Shown: in pieces, positions 44,622 through 55,870 of the stretch | Layout: each line of letters starts with the position of its first letter | Numbering within the stretch: position 1 is the stretch's first letter | Assembly (NCBI GenBank): GCA_902806575.1 | Contig: CADCXD010000009.1 | Location: forward strand, 3,038,001 to 3,102,000 | DNA length: 64,000 bases | Direction of reading: 5' to 3' | From: Jackrogersella multiformis | Lineage: Eukaryota; Ascomycota; Sordariomycetes; Xylariales; Hypoxylaceae | Position numbers and translations under genes: made by a program | Notes under the pieces: generated by a model | Seen by the model: only the letters and a program-made list of their open reading frames with translations | The model's database searches: none | What the model was told of the DNA's origin: nothing

Positions 44622-47450
44622 GATCACGAGTATCGTCAAATTGTTATCACTGCCAAGGGTTTTGTTTCGACTTTAGGGATGTTAAGGAGAAGGTATGATA
44701 CTCGGCTAGCACTGAGGTGACAGGTTTTCTAGGAGTTAACTTGGAAGGTAAAAAGAAGAGCGCAGAGTCGGACCTCTAAGAAAACTAGATTGTTCCGAGT
44801 GACCTTAAAGATCTATCGGTGGTGACTTCTGATAAGATTAGGTACCAGGTAAGTATTACTTAAGTAAGTAATGTAGTTCACGAGAATTAGATTCGAAAGT
44901 AGCGATAATAATGTTAACCCGAACTAACTTCGGAGGGGCATACATTTTTACGTAGCAAGTGTAACCTTACTGCTTCCGACAACGGCGTAATCTTAATGTT
45001 AATGATAAGAGAATTAATAATAATACTTACCTTAAGTTTCTTATTATAAAGCTAACACCTCGTATTATTAAAGCCACACGCACGGTATAAACTTAAGTAT
45101 GTTTTATATAGTTTTCATGAATTAATCCTTACGTATAAAATTATAATGTCGGTACGAGGCTTGTTTAAACATAAGCCACTTTACTTAAATGTTATTAATA
45201 AATTCGGTAACTTACATACTTCACCAGTTATTATTAACATGTATAACGGATATAAGCAATTTTATCTATACTTAGGTAGGTAGATTAACACGGATTCTTA
45301 GTAGTGTCGAGCACCAGGGGTCGTTAAGCTGCTTCTGCGTAAACGGAGACATTAAAATCGTATGGCTTTATTACAGCAAGAAAGTCGGAGCTTAAATGTT
45401 GCCGCAAAATGACAGGCTTGAATTTTACATCTTGATCCGGCCTTCCAAACCAATATATACAGTAAACTTACAAGTCGGAGACGATGCCCGCCTTTGATCG
45501 GATACGTACCTACCTAAGGTATGTCGGCAATGCCTATCTCCTAATCATACTCTGAGAAAAGCGGTGATAGCTTCGAGGATCGTGGCCCCTTTCGCCGAAT
45601 TCCGCAGATGGATTCAAGTAGGCAAGCGTGAATAAGGCACACACACCTGACGCGTACGCCACACCGATCCTCCTCCAGTCTCCGGATAGTCGTTGGAAGT
45701 CGCTGGCAGAACTTATCGATGGTTGATTCGTGCGGACCTCCCGCAGCTGGTCTATCTTGTCGAAATCCGAGCGGTGAGTCGATGACTGTGTGCAACACTG
45801 GCCCGTCTCGTCGGGTCAAATTAGTGTCTAGTTTTTGAGTCATCATGCCGAGGATAGGACGAACCATAAAATATCGGGTAAAAAGGTACGGAACTTATAG
45901 CCGAGAGATCGTAGCGGGAAGTCAGGTCAGCATCGGTCGAACATGGACTTAGAAGTTCGGAAATAAACCCATACCAGCTAATGTTTAAGTAATTATTTGA
46001 TCGTTTTACCGTAAATGCTCACGTAGTACGAAGTCCACAAGCCGTCCAAGAGCCTCATATCTAGTTATCAATAGGTTGGGCCTGGCTTAATATAGATGTC
46101 TCGCGCGATAGATTCATCATATAAGAGTTAACACATATGTTCTTGGTATCGAGTAAGCTCCCTACGTAAGTACCTAGGTACTTAAGCAGGATGCTTACCA
46201 ACTGTCAGAGCACTTGTGTCTTTTCGCTAGATCGGGAAGCGCTAGAATCTAACGATGACGTCTGGATCATATCTCAGATTGAGTGAGCTATGCTGGAGAA
46301 GGATCCGAGGTCGTTACTCGAGGAAGGGCGGGAAGTCTGAATAGCTTCGGGTATGCATCGAAATAGTCACGCGCCATCATCCGGACGTTTTCACCGAGTT
46401 CACGTCAGATGCGGGACGGGGTAGTAAATCACGCATATAGGGCTGTAGAGCTGTTCCAATTGGGCTCGAGTTGAAAGCTCATGACGACAAACTGGAGACT
46501 GGTGGAGTATCGATGGTAAGGAGTCTTACTCATCTCGCAGCCGTGGAACATCCATTTCTTGCATGAAAAGATGAGGCTCACATAAGGCGGCATATGTCTG
46601 TACTACGTGATATATAGAGTTGCGATGTAAGATACTTAAGTACCTTAAGTACGTACTTAAGTAACTTTTAAGTTAATTTATAACTTTAAAACCTTAAAAG
46701 TTACGCGTTATCGATTAAGCTATTATTATTAAGTAATATTAAGTTATTAAGTATTTAAATAAGTAATAAAGTTTTAAATTTTAAAGGTTTAAAGTTTTAT
46801 ATAAATATAAACTATGTAAGTATTTACAAAAGGTGCCAGTATATACCTAAGTACTTAATACCCGGTGTACTTAAGTATTTACATAAGTACCTAAGTACAT
46901 ACCTAGGTACCTAAGGCGGGCAGCTGGGGCTAGCTGGAACTTAAGCTTACGGCCTCTTACGGGAACTTATCTTTATCATTTCCCGCCAATCGAATGTTAA
47001 ATTTTCAACCTAGGCTGCCTAGTCGAACAAGGAAGGATCGAGCTAGTACTTATTTACCCAGATCTTGTTAAGTCTTAATCATGCTCCGACTGATAACAAA
47101 TCCATCCATCTTTAAACAACTTTCAGCCTTATCACCTACATACTTAAGGTACCCATACGACGCTCATCTCCTTGTACATATACCTACCTACCTACAATAC
47201 GAACTACCTGCTTCACCTACGATACGGTTGATTAATATACATATACCTAAGCATATATATATATATATATATCTATAGGTTTCTCCTTAAGGCGTGGCGG
47301 ACTCCGAACTTTAATTGACGACTCTTACATGGCGAGAGTAGTTCGTCTTTCTTCATCCTCTCTATTTCCCTGTCATATCACAACTCGAAGCTATCAGTAG
47401 ATAGGATACACATTCCTCTTAAACTATTTCACTCTCGAACTGTCTTCGAC
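44622..47450. other. long intergenic region without recognised genes
   Basis: About 2.8 kb. AT-rich sub-blocks at 44860-45260 and 46620-46870 look RIP-affected; the second contains the CTTAAG palindrome ladder listed separately. A minus-strand open frame at 45541-45867 has no recognisable domain. A (TA)n tract sits at about 47253-47272, about 180 bp before the glutamine-synthetase-like gene. Confidence 0.5.
46620..46920. repeat. CTTAAG/TACTTAAGTA palindrome ladder
   Basis: Within 300 bp the words ACTTAAGTA, TACTTAAGTAC, CTTAAGTAC and GTACTTAAGTA recur at least eight times, mixed with TTTAAA/TTAATTA AT-rich sequence, and end in a CCTAGG palindrome (ACATACCTAGGTACCTAAG) at about 46898-46916. 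CTTAAG and CCTAGG versions of the repeat appear to intergrade here. Confidence 0.7.
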
Positions 47451-48998
47451 ATGACTCTGACACACCCAATCACAGTCGAGGCTCTGCCAGATCTCCTTAA
47501 GGATGATAACAAGGTCAAGCTGGCCGGAGTCGACGTCGATGGAATGTTGCGCGGGAAAATCGTATCCAAGAAGAAGTTCCTATCCATAGCCAAGGAAGGA
47601 TTCGGCTTCTGCAGCGTCATTTTCGGCTGGGACATGCACGACAGGACCTACGACAAGGAGCTTAAGATTAGCAATAAGCAGAATGGCTATGGCGACATGA
47701 TCGCCGTGCCCGATCTGAACAGCTTCCGTCGCATCCCTTGGGAGGACAACGTCCCCTTCTTTTTGATCAGCTTTTTCGATAACGATTCGAAACCGGTCTG
47801 CGCCGACCCGCGAGGTCTGCTTAGAACTACCCTCCGGAAGCTGGAAGAGAAGGGTTATAACGCTATGGCTGGAGGTTCGTCGCATTCCGGGCCGGCTCTC
47901 GGCTTCTTCCCTATTTTCGCCTATGCGCGTCTCATGAATATCGGCAGTGCTAACTAATCCGCAGCTGAGCTCGAGTTCTTCCAATTCAAAGTGCCCTCTT
48001 CGCCCTCCTCAACCACTGACTCCCCCGCCCCGTCTGTCGCTTCGTTTCTGAATGACAACCCGCCCCACACGCTACCGCCCTTGACGGAGGGCATGTTTGG
48101 ATACAGCATAACGCGGCCGACGCTCAATAAGTCGTATTACTATGATGTATATAATACGTGCGCCAAATTCAGATGCGACCTAGAAGGGTGGCATACGGAA
48201 AGCGGGCCTGGGGTTTACGAAGCAGCGTTGGAATTTGGCCAGATATCCGAGATGGCCGACCGGGCATCCCTCTTCAAGTACGTCGTTAGGTCGGTCGCGA
48301 GCGGTTACGGAATTACCCCTTGCTTTATGGCGAAGCCCAGGCACGGCCTGCCTGGGAACAGCGGTCACACTCACGTGTCTGTCGTGGACAAGGACGGCAA
48401 GAATATGTTCTTCCGCGAGGAGAAGGACGAGAATGCGAAGTATCCCGACATCGCCCGCCTGAGCGACCTCGGGAGGCATTTCCTCGCAGGTATCCTGGAC
48501 GGCCTGCCTGACGTGATGCCGATGCTCGCGCCTACTATAAATAGTTACAAGCGGCTGGTCGAGAACTTCTGGGCCCCCGTGACCGTCTCGTGGGGTTTAG
48601 AACATCGTGCGGCGTCCGTCCGGCTGATTGCGCCGCCGACTTCCAAGCCCGGGGCTACGCGATTCGAGGTTCGCGTGCCCGGCGCAGATGCGAATCCTTA
48701 CTTCGTCATGTCGGCCATCTTGGCTCTTGGCTGGCGCGGCGTAGAGAAGAAGCTGGAGATCCCAATTCCTCCGCTTGGCAGCGATAAGGATCTGGGCAGC
48801 AGCGCCGACCAAGGAGCTCGTCTCGCAAGAAACCTGAGGGAGGCCACCGACAAATTTATGAGCAAAGACAGCGTTGCTCGCGAGGTTTTCGGCGACGATT
48901 TTGTGGATCACTTTGGCGGCACCAGGGAGAACGAGACACGGCTTTGGGACGAGGCCGTGACGGATTGGGAGTTGAAACGATACATCGAGACGGTATGA
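47451..48998 (+). CDS. glutamine synthetase-like ATP-dependent ligase (GS catalytic fold, FluG-C-terminus type)
   Basis: Probable gamma-glutamyl ligase; the amine substrate is uncertain. Exons 47451-47874 and 47965-48998; intron 90 nt with an unusual GTTCGT donor and CTAACTAATCCGCAG branch/acceptor; 485 aa. The N-terminal beta-grasp part has VDVDGMLRGKIVSKKKF, the fungal GS-like start. The catalytic part shows WHTESGPGVYEAALEFG and QISEMADRA (metal Glu residues), MAKPRHGLPGNSGHTHVSV (GxGxHxH-like ATP site), NSYKRLVENFWAPVTVSWG and EHRAASVRLI. The length and absence of an N-terminal amidohydrolase domain separate it from full FluG. It is not the housekeeping glutamine synthetase, which is about 350 aa with different motifs. 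Confidence 0.92.
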
Positions 48999-49006
48999 GT
49001 AACGCA

Positions 49007-49041
49007 TGACGCGTGACGCGTGACGCGTGACGCTTGACGCT
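49007..49041. repeat. 7-bp tandem repeat directly after the GS-like stop codon
   Basis: Five units of TGACGCG (the last two TGACGCT), starting eight bases after the stop codon. The array would lie in the 3' UTR. Confidence 0.95.
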
Positions 49042-49085
49042 TGTTGATGACCTCTCTCTCTCCGAACCGGATGTATGATATCCTG

Positions 49086-49124
49086 TATAGTAACCTCTTA
49101 TAGTAACCTCTTATAGTAACCTCT
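49086..49124. repeat. 13-bp tandem repeat, three copies
   Basis: Three exact copies of TATAGTAACCTCT, 45 bp beyond the 7-bp array, within the same intergenic gap. Confidence 0.95.
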
Positions 49125-49450
49125 AGAAGAATTGGATATCCTTTTCCCTGATTATGCTTTTTAAAAACCAATGCGTGATTACCTTGGGTAGGTATGGTGC
49201 TCATTAATTATGAGTGAGATATAAAAACTAATGGATCACTGCTCGGTAAAAGGAAAGGTGCACATGGTCGATGTAATACAGTTACCTGCAAGTGTCGTCT
49301 AAGATGCCATTGTATCATGCCTAAACGCTATATTTTTATCATCCGTAACCCCGCTTAATACCACATATCGTGTTTTATAATTTATAATCCATAATCAACA
49401 TGTATACATATCATCCTAACACTTTATAGAGTAATTCGATTGCGTTAAAA

Positions 49451-50879
49451 ATGGCGACTGAACGGAATATACCCGTTCCTCTAAGTGATTCACTAGCCAA
49501 CCTAAATACAAAATTCACAATCACAGCTCCTCTTTCAAAACAAGGCCATGGCCCAGGATTGCTTCTCCTGATAGACGATGAGGTTGACCTTAATGGGCAT
49601 AAAAAAACATTGGATCCGCCACCTCTATTTAAATGGGCCGAGGAGGGCTTCGCTGTCGCACAGCTAAGGGCTACGAAGTTTGATGGGGATTTAATACGCG
49701 ACGGCCTACGCCTGGGACTCTCCGAACTATCAGCGTTGCCGTCCTGCGACCAATGCGAGAAGATTGGGATTATTAGTGAGCTAGCAGAACATTTCCGGGT
49801 CCGTAGGAAGTATAAAGACTAAGCTGACCATGTCACCGCGGAAAGTCTACTTGTCTGGAATAGAACCCGGCATATTGGAAATAGTCGAGGCTTATTCGGA
49901 GATATGTGCCGTGATTTGGTACGGCGCATCTCCGGCAAGCACTATAAAGAGCAAGCTGCCGTTGCTGGCACACGCAGGAGGTGCCGCAAAGGCCGAACGA
50001 GTCAGCTCCGACGAAGGCAGCAATGTGAAGTGCTATTGCTACGCCGGTGCGAAGTCCTTCTTCACCATCCCGGCACACAAGGACTACCACACCCCTTCGG
50101 CTTCGCTGGCCCACACGCGGACGCTCTCCTTCCTGAAGCCGCTCGTCGGCGGGCCTTACTTTGATCTCGAGAAGATATGGGACGAGCATACGTACTGGGA
50201 GTTCCAAGCGCGATCGGTCGAGGAGACGATGGCGACTATGGTCGAGGAACCTTACGTGAACCACGTGCCAACGCTGACCGGGGGAGTGGGACGACGAGCT
50301 CTGACTGATTTCTATAGGGATCACTTCATCTTTAGCAATCCAACCGACACCGAGCTCGAGGTGGTGAGCCGAACTGTGGGGATCGATCGTGTGGTCGACG
50401 AATTCCTCTTCAAGGCCACTCACGACCGTGCGATTGATTGGCTGTACGTGCTATGCCGATGCTCCTGGAACGAGGGCAGACAGCTTATTCACATCTCTAG
50501 TGCACCCGGAGTCCCAGCGACGGGGCGATCTATCAGCGTTCCTTTTACGAGCGTAGTTAACATCCGCGGCGACCGCCTTTATCATGAACACATCAGCTGG
50601 GACCAAGCAACGCTGCTGAGGCAGTTAGGTTTGCTTCCCGACTACCTTCCTTTCCCGTATTCTGTCGAGGGGGAAGAAGCGGGTACAAGTAACACGGCCT
50701 TCGAATATCGACTTCCTGTCGCCGGGATCGAGAGTGCTCGCAAGCTTCGCGATCAGAGCTCTGTAGAGTCGAATGCGATGCTTCAATACCAGTGCAAGGA
50801 AGCTATCCACCCAGAGCATTCCTACCTTTCGGCGGCACGGAAAACTGCGAGAGGATACGCTACATCGTTACAAGAATGA
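49451..50879 (+). CDS. dienelactone-hydrolase-like / SnoaL-like (NTF2 fold) fusion protein
   Basis: Two regions: an N-terminal alpha/beta-hydrolase (dienelactone hydrolase-like) part and a C-terminal NTF2/SnoaL-like part (EPYVNHVPTLTGGVGRRAL, DFYRDHFIFSNPTDTELE, SRTVGIDRVVDEFLFK, VVNIRGDRLYHEHISWDQ). Reaction unknown. My model is 49451-49775, 49846-50443 and 50501-50879 (introns 70 and 57 nt; 433 aa). The 57-nt intron (GTACGT...CTCTAG) leaves the frame open, so translation straight through adds 19 odd residues (YVLCRCSWNEGRQ...); splicing gives DWLAPGVPATG, the family reading. The 70-nt intron has a GTGAGC donor and a GCTGACC branch site, and bridges the two frames. The alternative is a one-base frameshift near 49793, giving KVYLSGIEPG a longer lead-in. 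The hydrolase nucleophile motif is not obvious, so that part may be inactive. Confidence 0.8.
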
Positions 50880-51464
50880 AATAGCGAATTATCATTACCT
50901 ATCATGCTGATATTTATATAGCTGAGAGCAACCTTCTCGGCCCCTCACGACGCAATGTCAGCTTTTATAGATGTACGAAGGCTACTGCTGGGGATGTGAT
51001 AGGTAACCAATGTTAAAGCTCGATCGGTACCATGCTGCCACGCTCCCACGGTTAATGAAGGCTGCTATTATTAGGATATTATCGCTTCTCGCACGGCGCA
51101 CCAGCAAGGGCAAGGGTTTTAACGCCAAGATGATCTCCAGGTTTCAAGTAAAAGCTCCAATGTCGGAGACGTTCCCTAAGTTTCAATGTCTTATATACCT
51201 TATATACCCAGGTACCTAATAATTGATATTGTGCCACCGATAGAACAATATAAATGCCTACGTAGGGCAGTGAACTTGCAACAATCGAGATATAATAATT
51301 TCGAAAATCCCAACCGAATTGCGGCCGATGTTTTCCGCCGTAGTCGTTTAAAAGTATTCCGCTTAATAATCATCTTTATTAAAGAAAAGAAATCCCCCTC
51401 CCCTAAGAAAATTGACCATTCGACTACGTACGCCGAGGCTCAAGGGCCCTGGGTTCCTCAGATA
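50880..51464. other. intergenic, promoter of the GH3 gene
   Basis: About 585 bp. The GH3 frame stays open upstream of 51465 to about 51186, but that part is AT-rich and encodes an Ile/Lys-rich stretch unlike the Ser/Asp-rich N-terminus of the protein, so it is treated as non-coding. A CCTAATAATTGATATTG AT-rich patch lies at about 51215. Confidence 0.55.
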
Positions 51465-54400
51465 ATGGACTCGAGTAAGGCGCAGCTGCTGAGCCCGAGT
51501 TCGGGTTATGAGCATGAGCACTTCCGCCGCTCCTTCGATGCCCGCGAGTCGTTCGACCTCGACTCGGACCTAGACGCGACCGAGTTCCTACAATCCGACC
51601 CTCTCACATCATCCAAACCGTCCACCGCTGCCTTCTCGACCCAGCCTCGTAACCGATGGCTGCGAAAACCTTGCGGGTGCCTGGTGGGCCGATCGACCAA
51701 GTGCATCATCGGCTTCCTGGGCGTCTTTGCTATGGTATGGCTAGCCCTCGGCGCGGGCGGCTTCTTCGCGTTCAAGAAATATAAGCAGTCGCCGCCGGAC
51801 GGATTGTCGCCACCGTGGTATCCGACCCCTAAGGGCGGTACGTCGAGGAGCTGGGCCGATTCATACCGGAAGGCAAGCGAGATGGTGGCCAAGATGACGC
51901 TGCCGGAGAAGGTCAACGTGACAACAGGGACGGGGTGGAAGATGGGCCCGGCCGTGGGAAATACCGGCCCTGCAATCCACGTAGGGTTCCCGGCCCTGTC
52001 GCTTCAGGATGGGCCGTTGGGTATTCGGTTTGCCGACAATGCCACGGCATTCCCCGCCGGGGTGACCGTCGGCGCGACGTGGAACAAGGAGCTGATGTAC
52101 TCATGGGGCAATGCACACGCCGTCGAAGCTAGGAAGAAGGGCGTCAACGTGATATTGGGTCCCTGCATCGGCCCGCTGGGTCGCATGCCCGCGGGCGGAC
52201 GGAACTGGGAAGGCTTCGGAGCGGATCCCTACCTGCAGGGCATCGCAGCAGCCGAGTCGATCAAGGGGATCCAAGACGAGGGTGTCATGGCGACTATCAA
52301 GCACCTAGTAGCAAACGAGCAAGAACATTTTAGGCAGCCGTGGGAATGGGGCCTCCCAAACGCCTTGAGCTCCAACATCGACGACCGGACGATGCACGAG
52401 CTTTACCTATGGCCATTCGGGGATGCCGTCAAGGCTGGCGTGGCAAGCGTCATGTGTAGCTACAACATGATTAACAACTCGTACGCTTGCGGCAACTCGA
52501 AGCTGCTCAACGGCCTGCTAAGGGACGAGATGGGCTTCCAGGGCTTCGTCATGAGCGACTGGCTGGCGCAGAGAAGCGGCGTCTCCAGCGCGCTGGCCGG
52601 CTTGGACATGACAATGCCTGGCGACGGAGAATTCGTATGTAAAATCTGAAGTTCTTTTTCACCCTTCTTCTCCTGCCTCGGGAGCCAAGCACTCCTACCT
52701 GGACTGACCGAGGAGTTGTTGCTCCTGAAACATCCTCGAAGCCCCCGAACCCTTTACTCAAAGAAGTGATTACTGACTGTCGTCGTTGTAGTGGGAGGAC
52801 GGCAAATCCTTCTGGGGCCCCGAGCTGACAAGATCCGTTCTGAACGGCTCTGTGCCGCTGGATAGGTTGAACGACATGGCGACTCGAATCGTGGCGGCGT
52901 GGTATCAGCTAGGCCAGGACGACGAGGCCAAGTTCGACCGCAAGGGACCTAACTTCTCGTCGTGGACAGACGAACCAGAAGGCGTCCCCGCGCCCGGCAG
53001 CCCCAGCGAGCAGGAGGCGGTCCCAGTAAACCAATACATCAACGTCATGGGCGATCACGCAGCGATCGCGCGGCAGATTGCAGCTGAAGGCACCATCCTC
53101 CTCAAGAACGAAGGCTTGCTACCTCTCGCCCGCGGCGCCAACGCCCACTCGAATGACACGGGACGGCGCGACGGACCGTTACGGATTGCCATATTCGGCG
53201 AGGATGCGGGGCCCGGGGAAGGACCGAATCACTGTCCGGACCGTGGTTGTAACCAGGGCACGCTAGCTTCGGGCTGGGGCTCCGGTTCCGTCGAGTTTCC
53301 CTACCTCGTCACGCCAGCCGAGGCCTTAACGAAGAGCTGGGAGTATAGCGAACACGCGAAGGTGTCGACATTTCTGACAAACAACCCACCATTCGCAAAG
53401 CAACCCGAAATCCTGCGGGACGCCCAGCTGTGCATCGTCTTCGCGAATGCCGACTCTGGCGAAGGGTACAAAGCCTGGGAGGGAGTGAAGGGCGACCGGC
53501 CTGATCTATTCTTGCAGAAGGGCGGAGACGACCTGATCGTCCAAGTCGCGCAAGGGTGTGACGGCGGCAACGGGAACGTGCTTGTCGTGATCCATGCGGT
53601 CGGTCCCGTCGTGATGGAGAAGTGGATCAACCTGCCTAATGTCAAAGCCGTGCTTCTTGCGAACCTGCCCGGCCAGGAGAGCGGCAACGCACTGGCGGAT
53701 GTCGTCTTCGGCGACGTCAATCCCAGCGGAAAGCTACCTTGGACCATCAGCAAGACCTCGGACGACTACGGGGAAGGTGCCAAGATCATGTATATGCCAA
53801 ACGGTGTCGTGCCACAACAGGACTTCAAAGAAGGGCTATATGTCGACTACCGACACTTCGACAAGTACGGCATAGAGCCGCGCTTCGAGTTCGGGTTTGG
53901 TTTGAGCTACACCACATTCGAGTTTACCGACTGCGTCGTCGCCGAGCTCAAGAAGAAAAGCGTACTTCCTGCGCCGCGGCCTAAAGATTTCGCAGTTTCG
54001 CCCGAGTATGACTCCAGCATTCCCGACGAGGACGAAGCGCTCTTCCCGGAGGGCTTTCGCAAGCTCGAGAAATACGTCTACCCTTATCTTGATACCATCG
54101 ACGACATAGTACCTAACCCGTATCCTTACCCGGACGGGTACGATATTACGCAACCCCTTTCCGGCGCGGGAGGCGAGGAAGGTGGAAACCCCGACCTTTG
54201 GGAGATTTACGTCACGGTATCCGTTAACGTCACAAACACCGGCGGCAAAGAGGGCAAAGCCGTACCGCAGCTTTACTTAAGCTATCCTCAAGGCGCCTCG
54301 TCAATCGAGTTTCCGGTGAAAGTGTTACGTGGTTTCGATAAGATATTACTAAAGAAAAACGAAACTAAGACAGTTGTATTTAATTTAACGAGACGAGATT

Positions 54401-54510
54401 TAAGTTACTGGGATATTAACGCGCAAAATTGGGTTATAATTACCGACGGCGAGTATAAGTTTTCGATCGGGCGAAGTTCGAGAGATTTACCAATTTTAAT
54501 AAATTGGTAA
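51465..54510 (+). CDS. GH3 beta-glucosidase, type II membrane protein
   Basis: Releases terminal beta-glucose from cellooligosaccharides or glucans. Exons 51465-52634 and 52792-54510, intron 157 nt; 962 aa. The cytosolic head (~85 residues, Ser/Asp-rich) is followed by a membrane helix (CIIGFLGVFAMVWLALGAG). The catalytic barrel has FPALSLQDGPLGIR, NVILGPCIGPLGRMPAGGR, the NWEGFGADPYL motif, IKHLVANEQEHFR and GFQGFVMSDW with nucleophile Asp365. The second domain begins IAAEGTILLKNEGLLPL, and the C-terminal fibronectin-III-like domain includes GFGLSYTTFEF and NVTNTGGKEGKAVPQLYLS. The intron join gives PGDGEFWEDGKSFW. The last ~65 codons (from about 54300) switch to A/T-ending codons while keeping a normal protein ending (GEYKFSIGRSSRDLPI), at the border with the AT-rich block. 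Confidence 0.95.
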
Positions 54511-54899
54511 TATAATATATATATATATAACGATTTTTTAAAATAACAGTCCCTTATATTTTTTAAGCTTTATAATATATAAGGTCCTCGCATACGCGAA
54601 CATAATAAACCCGAATTTACGTAATTACTAACGTTTAACCGGGTTCGATTCCTCGATATTACAGTTTTTACCTTTTTTACCTTTTTTTACGCGCTCGCGG
54701 CCGGCGGCGGGAAAGCGAGGGCCGCGTAGGCCACTCGCCGCGCTAACCTTAATTACATAAGGCTTTCGGGACATTATAAACGACGCGGTTAATAAGCGAT
54801 TAATACGCGAAAACGCGTTAACCGAAATACGCGTTGTTAATTAAGCGCTAAGAAACGCGTAAATTTAGCCATAATAAAGGCAGTAAGTCACTAAATCTT

Positions 54900-55870
54900 A
54901 GAGCGATTTTTTAAAGGGGTGAATAAAGGGCTATTAATGAGCGAGCGTAAGGCGAGCCACAGTAATAAACGTATAAGCCAAAAGAAGAGGAAACAATAAT
55001 ATAGTAAAGTAGAGTCTTATGAGAGGGCGAGGCTACAGCGGTAACGCTTAACGAGGCGACAACACGTTATGGCGGAGCGCTAGCAGAGAAGCAGTCCTAT
55101 CGAAAGGCGAGCGCTTAACGAGCCGAAGATACCTTATATAACGATAGCGGAGCATGGCAGAGCAGAGTCTTATTAAAGGGCGAGCGCATAGCGAGCATAC
55201 GATGAAGGGGACAGCCTTAACGAGATAAAAGGGGTAGCCCTTGACGAGACAAAGTCTAGGGGGGCGAGTGTCCTGCAAGCGTATGGCGAGCGAAGGAATA
55301 GCGGTGGCCTTTAACGAGAGAGTGGCAGGGCTGCGGCCCGTGTATTATAGTGGCCTAGGAAGCCTTACAAAAGTGTACCGCGAAGAGACGACGGTTTATA
55401 ACCACTAGGGCGACGGCTCTAAGATAAAAGCGACGGCCTTATGAGATAAGACGAGACGAAAGCGAAGAGGAGTAACCTAAGTCGAGCTTCATTCTTAAAG
55501 AATGGCATTTTTAAGGGGAAGAAAGTATATATAAGCGTACGGCATACGACCGGGGAGCATACAGCAAGTAGCCGGAGAGAACGCGGCCCGAGGCCGGAAA
55601 GGACGGCGTACAGCCAGAGAGCTTATGGCGAGTAATCAAAAAGCGGAGAGTATACGGAGTGCGGCCGGAGAAAAGTATAAAGCCTGCCAAGTAGCCGGAG
55701 AATGAAAAGTACGGCGAGTAGCCGGAGAGTTAAGCACGCGGCAAATAATCGAAGGAGAGTGAAAGTATAAGGAGTACACGGCGTAAGCCGGGGGGCAAGG
55801 AGCTTATGGCAAATAACCGGAGAGCAAAAAGCGGAGAGTATACGGCGTAAAAGCTTAAAAGTAAAGCGAA
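54900..55870. repeat. decayed minisatellite-like arrays
   Basis: Two families. The first (about 54940-55270) repeats a unit around GAGTCTTAT...GGGCGAGCGC...CGAG at 55012, 55092 and 55165 (spacing about 73-80 bp). The second (about 55555-55870) repeats AGTAGCCGGAGAG at 55567, 55690, 55718 and, as AATAACCGGAGAG, at 55812, with GCTTATGGC(G/A)A(G/A)TAA and AAAGCGGAGAGTATACGG each twice. Differences among copies are mostly G/A, consistent with RIP on one strand. The block keeps more G/C than the DNA to its right. Confidence 0.75.

Larger units (their letters stand above)
48999..49450. other. intergenic with two small tandem arrays
   Basis: About 450 bp between the GS-like and hydrolase-fusion genes. 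Apart from the two tandem arrays listed separately, the rest is AT-rich and featureless. Confidence 0.6.

Noticed and set aside
45541..45867. 108-aa minus-strand open frame
   Set aside because: No recognisable motif, no neighbouring exons, and lies in a repeat-bearing gap.
51186..51464. Upstream in-frame extension of the GH3 gene
   Set aside because: AT-rich, Ile/Lys-rich and includes a CCTAATAATTG-like non-coding patch; the ATG at 51465 starts a typical cytosolic head.
54636..54662. GGTTCGATTCC, a perfect tRNA B-box-like word
   Set aside because: No matching T-stem, acceptor stem or anticodon arm could be drawn around it; likely chance within decayed repeat DNA.
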